Shown in pieces: positions 62,290-64,000 of a stretch of 64,000 bases of DNA (position 1 is its first letter; each line of letters opens with the position of its first letter). The position numbers and the translations under genes are program-made. Below the pieces are notes generated by a model. It did not search any database. It worked only from the letters and a program-made list of their open reading frames with translations, and was not told the origin of the DNA. This stretch comes from Arachnia rubra (GTDB taxonomy: Bacteria > Actinomycetota > Actinomycetes > Propionibacteriales > Propionibacteriaceae), in assembly GCF_019973735.1 (NCBI RefSeq), contig NZ_AP024463.1, positions 1,798,001 to 1,862,000 on the forward strand, given 5' to 3'.

Positions 62290-63171
62290 ATGATCTTCCC
62301 AACGGGTGAGCAATACGAGATTAGCGCTGGGAGCTACGGCGCCGTCATCACCGAAGTGGGCGCCAGGTTGCGGAGCCTGACCTTCAACGGCCAGGAGCTG
62401 CTGACAACTCACGGCGCCGAACAGGCCCCGAAAGGCTGGGAGGGGGCACATTTGCTGCCGTGGCCCAACAGGCTCCGCGACGGCCGATACAACCTGAGTG
62501 GCCAGGAATTCCAGCTCCCCATCAACGAACCGACCAGGAATAACGCAAATCACGGCCTGAATGTGGGACTGCCCTGGGGATGTCTCACCCACCTGAGCAC
62601 TTCAGTGCGGCAGCGAACCGTCCTCTGGCCTCGTCGCGGCTGGCCTGGGATCCTCGCAGTGGAAATCCTGCACCGGCTTGATGATCAAGGTCTCACCGTA
62701 GAGGTAACGGCCACCAATATCGGCACGACCACAGTCCCCTGGGGATATGGGGCGCATCCCTACTTCCACTTCGATGACCTCACGGATGTGGAGCTGAGGA
62801 TTCCGTTCGACTCAGAACTCATGGTGGATCCGGAACGGCTACTGCCGGTCCGGCTTGGTCCTGTGAGCCCCGCACATGACTTCACTCAGCCCCACACGAT
62901 CGGTGAGACGACCTTGGATACCGCCTTCACCGACCCTTTCACCAGGGATTGGGCCGTCACTCTCAGCGGGAAAGACCACACCATCGAGGTCTGGGGTGAG
63001 GCCACCACCCAGTGGGTACAGGTGTTCACAGCACCACTGCGTGATGGCGTGGCGGTGGAGCCGATGACGTGTGGACCGGATGCTTTCAATGAAGGACCAA
63101 CCTACCGGGACCGGATCCTGTTGCGGCCTGGAGATTCCACCCACGCGCTATGGGGTGTCCGCGCCGGTTAA
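62290..63171 (+). CDS. Aldose 1-epimerase family protein (galM-like)
   Basis: This 293-residue beta-sandwich protein is of the mutarotase superfamily. Conserved points are GARLRSLTFNGQELL, the aspartate/arginine region LLPWPNRLRDGRYNLSG, NNANHGLNVG (substrate His), WGYGAHPYFHFDD (catalytic His) and the late Glu in VAVEPMTCGPDAFNEGP. It may mutarotate galactose for galK at 39091 or act on another sugar. Convergent with rny, leaving 14 bases between stops. Confidence 0.88.
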   Translation: MIFPTGEQYEISAGSYGAVITEVGARLRSLTFNGQELLTTHGAEQAPKGWEGAHLLPWPNRLRDGRYNLSGQEFQLPINEPTRNNANHGLNVGLPWGCLTHLSTSVRQRTVLWPRRGWPGILAVEILHRLDDQGLTVEVTATNIGTTTVPWGYGAHPYFHFDDLTDVELRIPFDSELMVDPERLLPVRLGPVSPAHDFTQPHTIGETTLDTAFTDPFTRDWAVTLSGKDHTIEVWGEATTQWVQVFTAPLRDGVAVEPMTCGPDAFNEGPTYRDRILLRPGDSTHALWGVRAG

Positions 63172-63185
63172 ACAGGTTGAGCATG

Positions 63186-64000
63186 TCAATGGGCCAGCTC
63201 AGTGGCACGTGACTCACGCACAACGGTGATACGGATTTGCCCTGGATAGGTGAGATTGGTCTCCACCTCGGTGGCGATCTCGCGTGCCAGGACCTGACTC
63301 ATCGCATCATCCACAATCTCAGGCGCCACCATGATCCTGACCTCCCGGCCTGCCTGCATGGCATAGGCACGCGTCACCCCCTCATGGGCCATTGCGATGG
63401 ACTCGAGGTGCTGCATCCGTTCCACATAGGCTTCCAACGACTCGCGGCGCGCCCCAGGCCGGGAACCGGATATGGCATCCGCTGCCTGCGTAAGAACGGC
63501 TTCGACGGTATGGGGCTCGACCTCGTTGTGGTGAGCCTCTACGGCATGGACAATGTCGGGGTTCTCCCCATGCCGGCGCAGCAGATCAGCTCCGACGATC
63601 GCATGTGGCCCCTCAGACTCGTGCGTCAGGGCCTTCCCAATGTCATGCAGGAAGGCAGCGCGCTTGCACTGCGCCACGTCAAGTCCCAGTTCAGCTGCCA
63701 TGACCCCGGCCAGGTGGGCGCATTCGATCAGGTGAGCAAGCACGTTCTGGCCAAAGCTGGTCCGGTAGGCAAGAGAACCGATGATGGGCAGCAGGTCCGG
63801 GTGCAAATCCGCGATACCCACCTCCAGCAACGCCTCGCTGCCAACCGTCTTGATGCGCTCGTCCAAGAGCCGCAGGCTCCGGGCGTGCACCTCTTCTATG
63901 CGTGCAGGATGTATACGCCCGTCAGCGACCAAGTCTGTCAGGGTCAGCCGGGCAGCCTCACGCCGCACCGGATCGAAGCAGCTCAACAGCACCGTCTCCG
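63186..64000 (-). CDS. rny: Ribonuclease Y, C-terminal part (cut by window edge)
   Basis: About 270 residues of RNase Y reach the right edge without a start: the frame continues through ETVLLSCFDPVRREAARLT. The HD domain has AHLIECAHLAGVMAAELG, RAAFLHDIGKALTHESEGPH (HD motif) and VEAHHNEVEPHTVEA. The end is TNLTYPGQIRITVVRESRAT. The N-terminal membrane anchor, coiled coil and KH domain lie outside the window. RNase Y cleaves mRNA internally and is membrane anchored. Its presence in actinobacteria is common. Confidence 0.93.
   Translation of the reverse strand, partial: ETVLLSCFDPVRREAARLTLTDLVADGRIHPARIEEVHARSLRLLDERIKTVGSEALLEVGIADLHPDLLPIIGSLAYRTSFGQNVLAHLIECAHLAGVMAAELGLDVAQCKRAAFLHDIGKALTHESEGPHAIVGADLLRRHGENPDIVHAVEAHHNEVEPHTVEAVLTQAADAISGSRPGARRESLEAYVERMQHLESIAMAHEGVTRAYAMQAGREVRIMVAPEIVDDAMSQVLAREIATEVETNLTYPGQIRITVVRESRATELAH

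Overview
This window comes from a high-GC Gram-positive bacterium, almost certainly an actinobacterium and most likely a member of the Propionibacteriaceae (Arachnia/Propionibacterium-like). Markers for this are an actinobacterial NucS mismatch endonuclease, WhiB1 next to a PdtaS-type kinase, a fused Kgd (E2-E1) 2-oxoglutarate decarboxylase, bL37, the SigR/RsrA pair, and propionate-pathway genes (methylmalonyl-CoA epimerase, PduO cobalamin adenosyltransferase). Genes are dense, mostly in overlapping runs, with many GTG starts. Nearly everything is chromosomal housekeeping. The only mobile DNA is one decayed IS256-type element near the left end.

Layout. 1-3.1 kb: an ABM-domain gene, then a ruined zinc importer (znuA, znuC, znuB remnants) carrying an IS256-family element with an 8-bp target duplication. 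3.2-6.6 kb: an intact Fur/Zur-type regulator, an MFS remnant, recO, uppS (frameshifted at a 7-C tract) and a thioredoxin/TPR protein. 6.6-15.8 kb: phosphoglucomutase, a small membrane protein plus PH-domain protein, methylmalonyl-CoA epimerase, an overlapping run (DivIVA-like coiled coil, AI-2E family permease, nucS, zinc-ribbon protein, alpha/beta hydrolase), a cyclophilin lipoprotein, pduO and a DUF2550 protein. 16.0-29.5 kb (minus strand): the complete F1Fo ATP synthase operon (atpB-E-F-H-A-G-D-C) preceded by two AtpI/AtpZ-like membrane proteins, a WecA-type glycosyltransferase, tsaC/sua5, prmC, prfA, rpmE and rho. 29.7-33.3 kb: lysA-hom-thrB. 33.4-40.6 kb: tRNA-Arg(CCG), a GT87-like mannosyltransferase, kgd, galK and whiB1.

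40.6-48.1 kb: a redox/stress block (pdtaS-like kinase, bL37, rsrA, sigR with a candidate SigR-type promoter), then a DoxX-like protein, aroA, rsgA, hisN and serA. 48.2-53.1 kb: a five-gene peptide/nickel-type ABC transporter whose first ATPase gene is frameshifted at an 8-C tract. 53.2-64 kb: initiator tRNA-Met with promoter and terminator, an M23 peptidase with a long Ser/Lys/Tyr-rich linker, dinG, hflX, dapF, miaA, a small MT0933-like protein, miaB, an aldose-1-epimerase-like gene and the 3' part of rny.

I did not see a CRISPR array, prophage, defence island or obviously new multi-gene system. The most unusual material is: the layered decay of the zinc-uptake locus beside an intact Zur and a zinc-type L31; two single-base homopolymer frameshifts (uppS and the dppD-like gene); a candidate SigR autoregulatory promoter; a short leader ORF overlapping the start of kgd; and several very small genes (bL37 and a 51-residue membrane protein). 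All calls rest on reading the sequence and on recalled family features; no database search was run.
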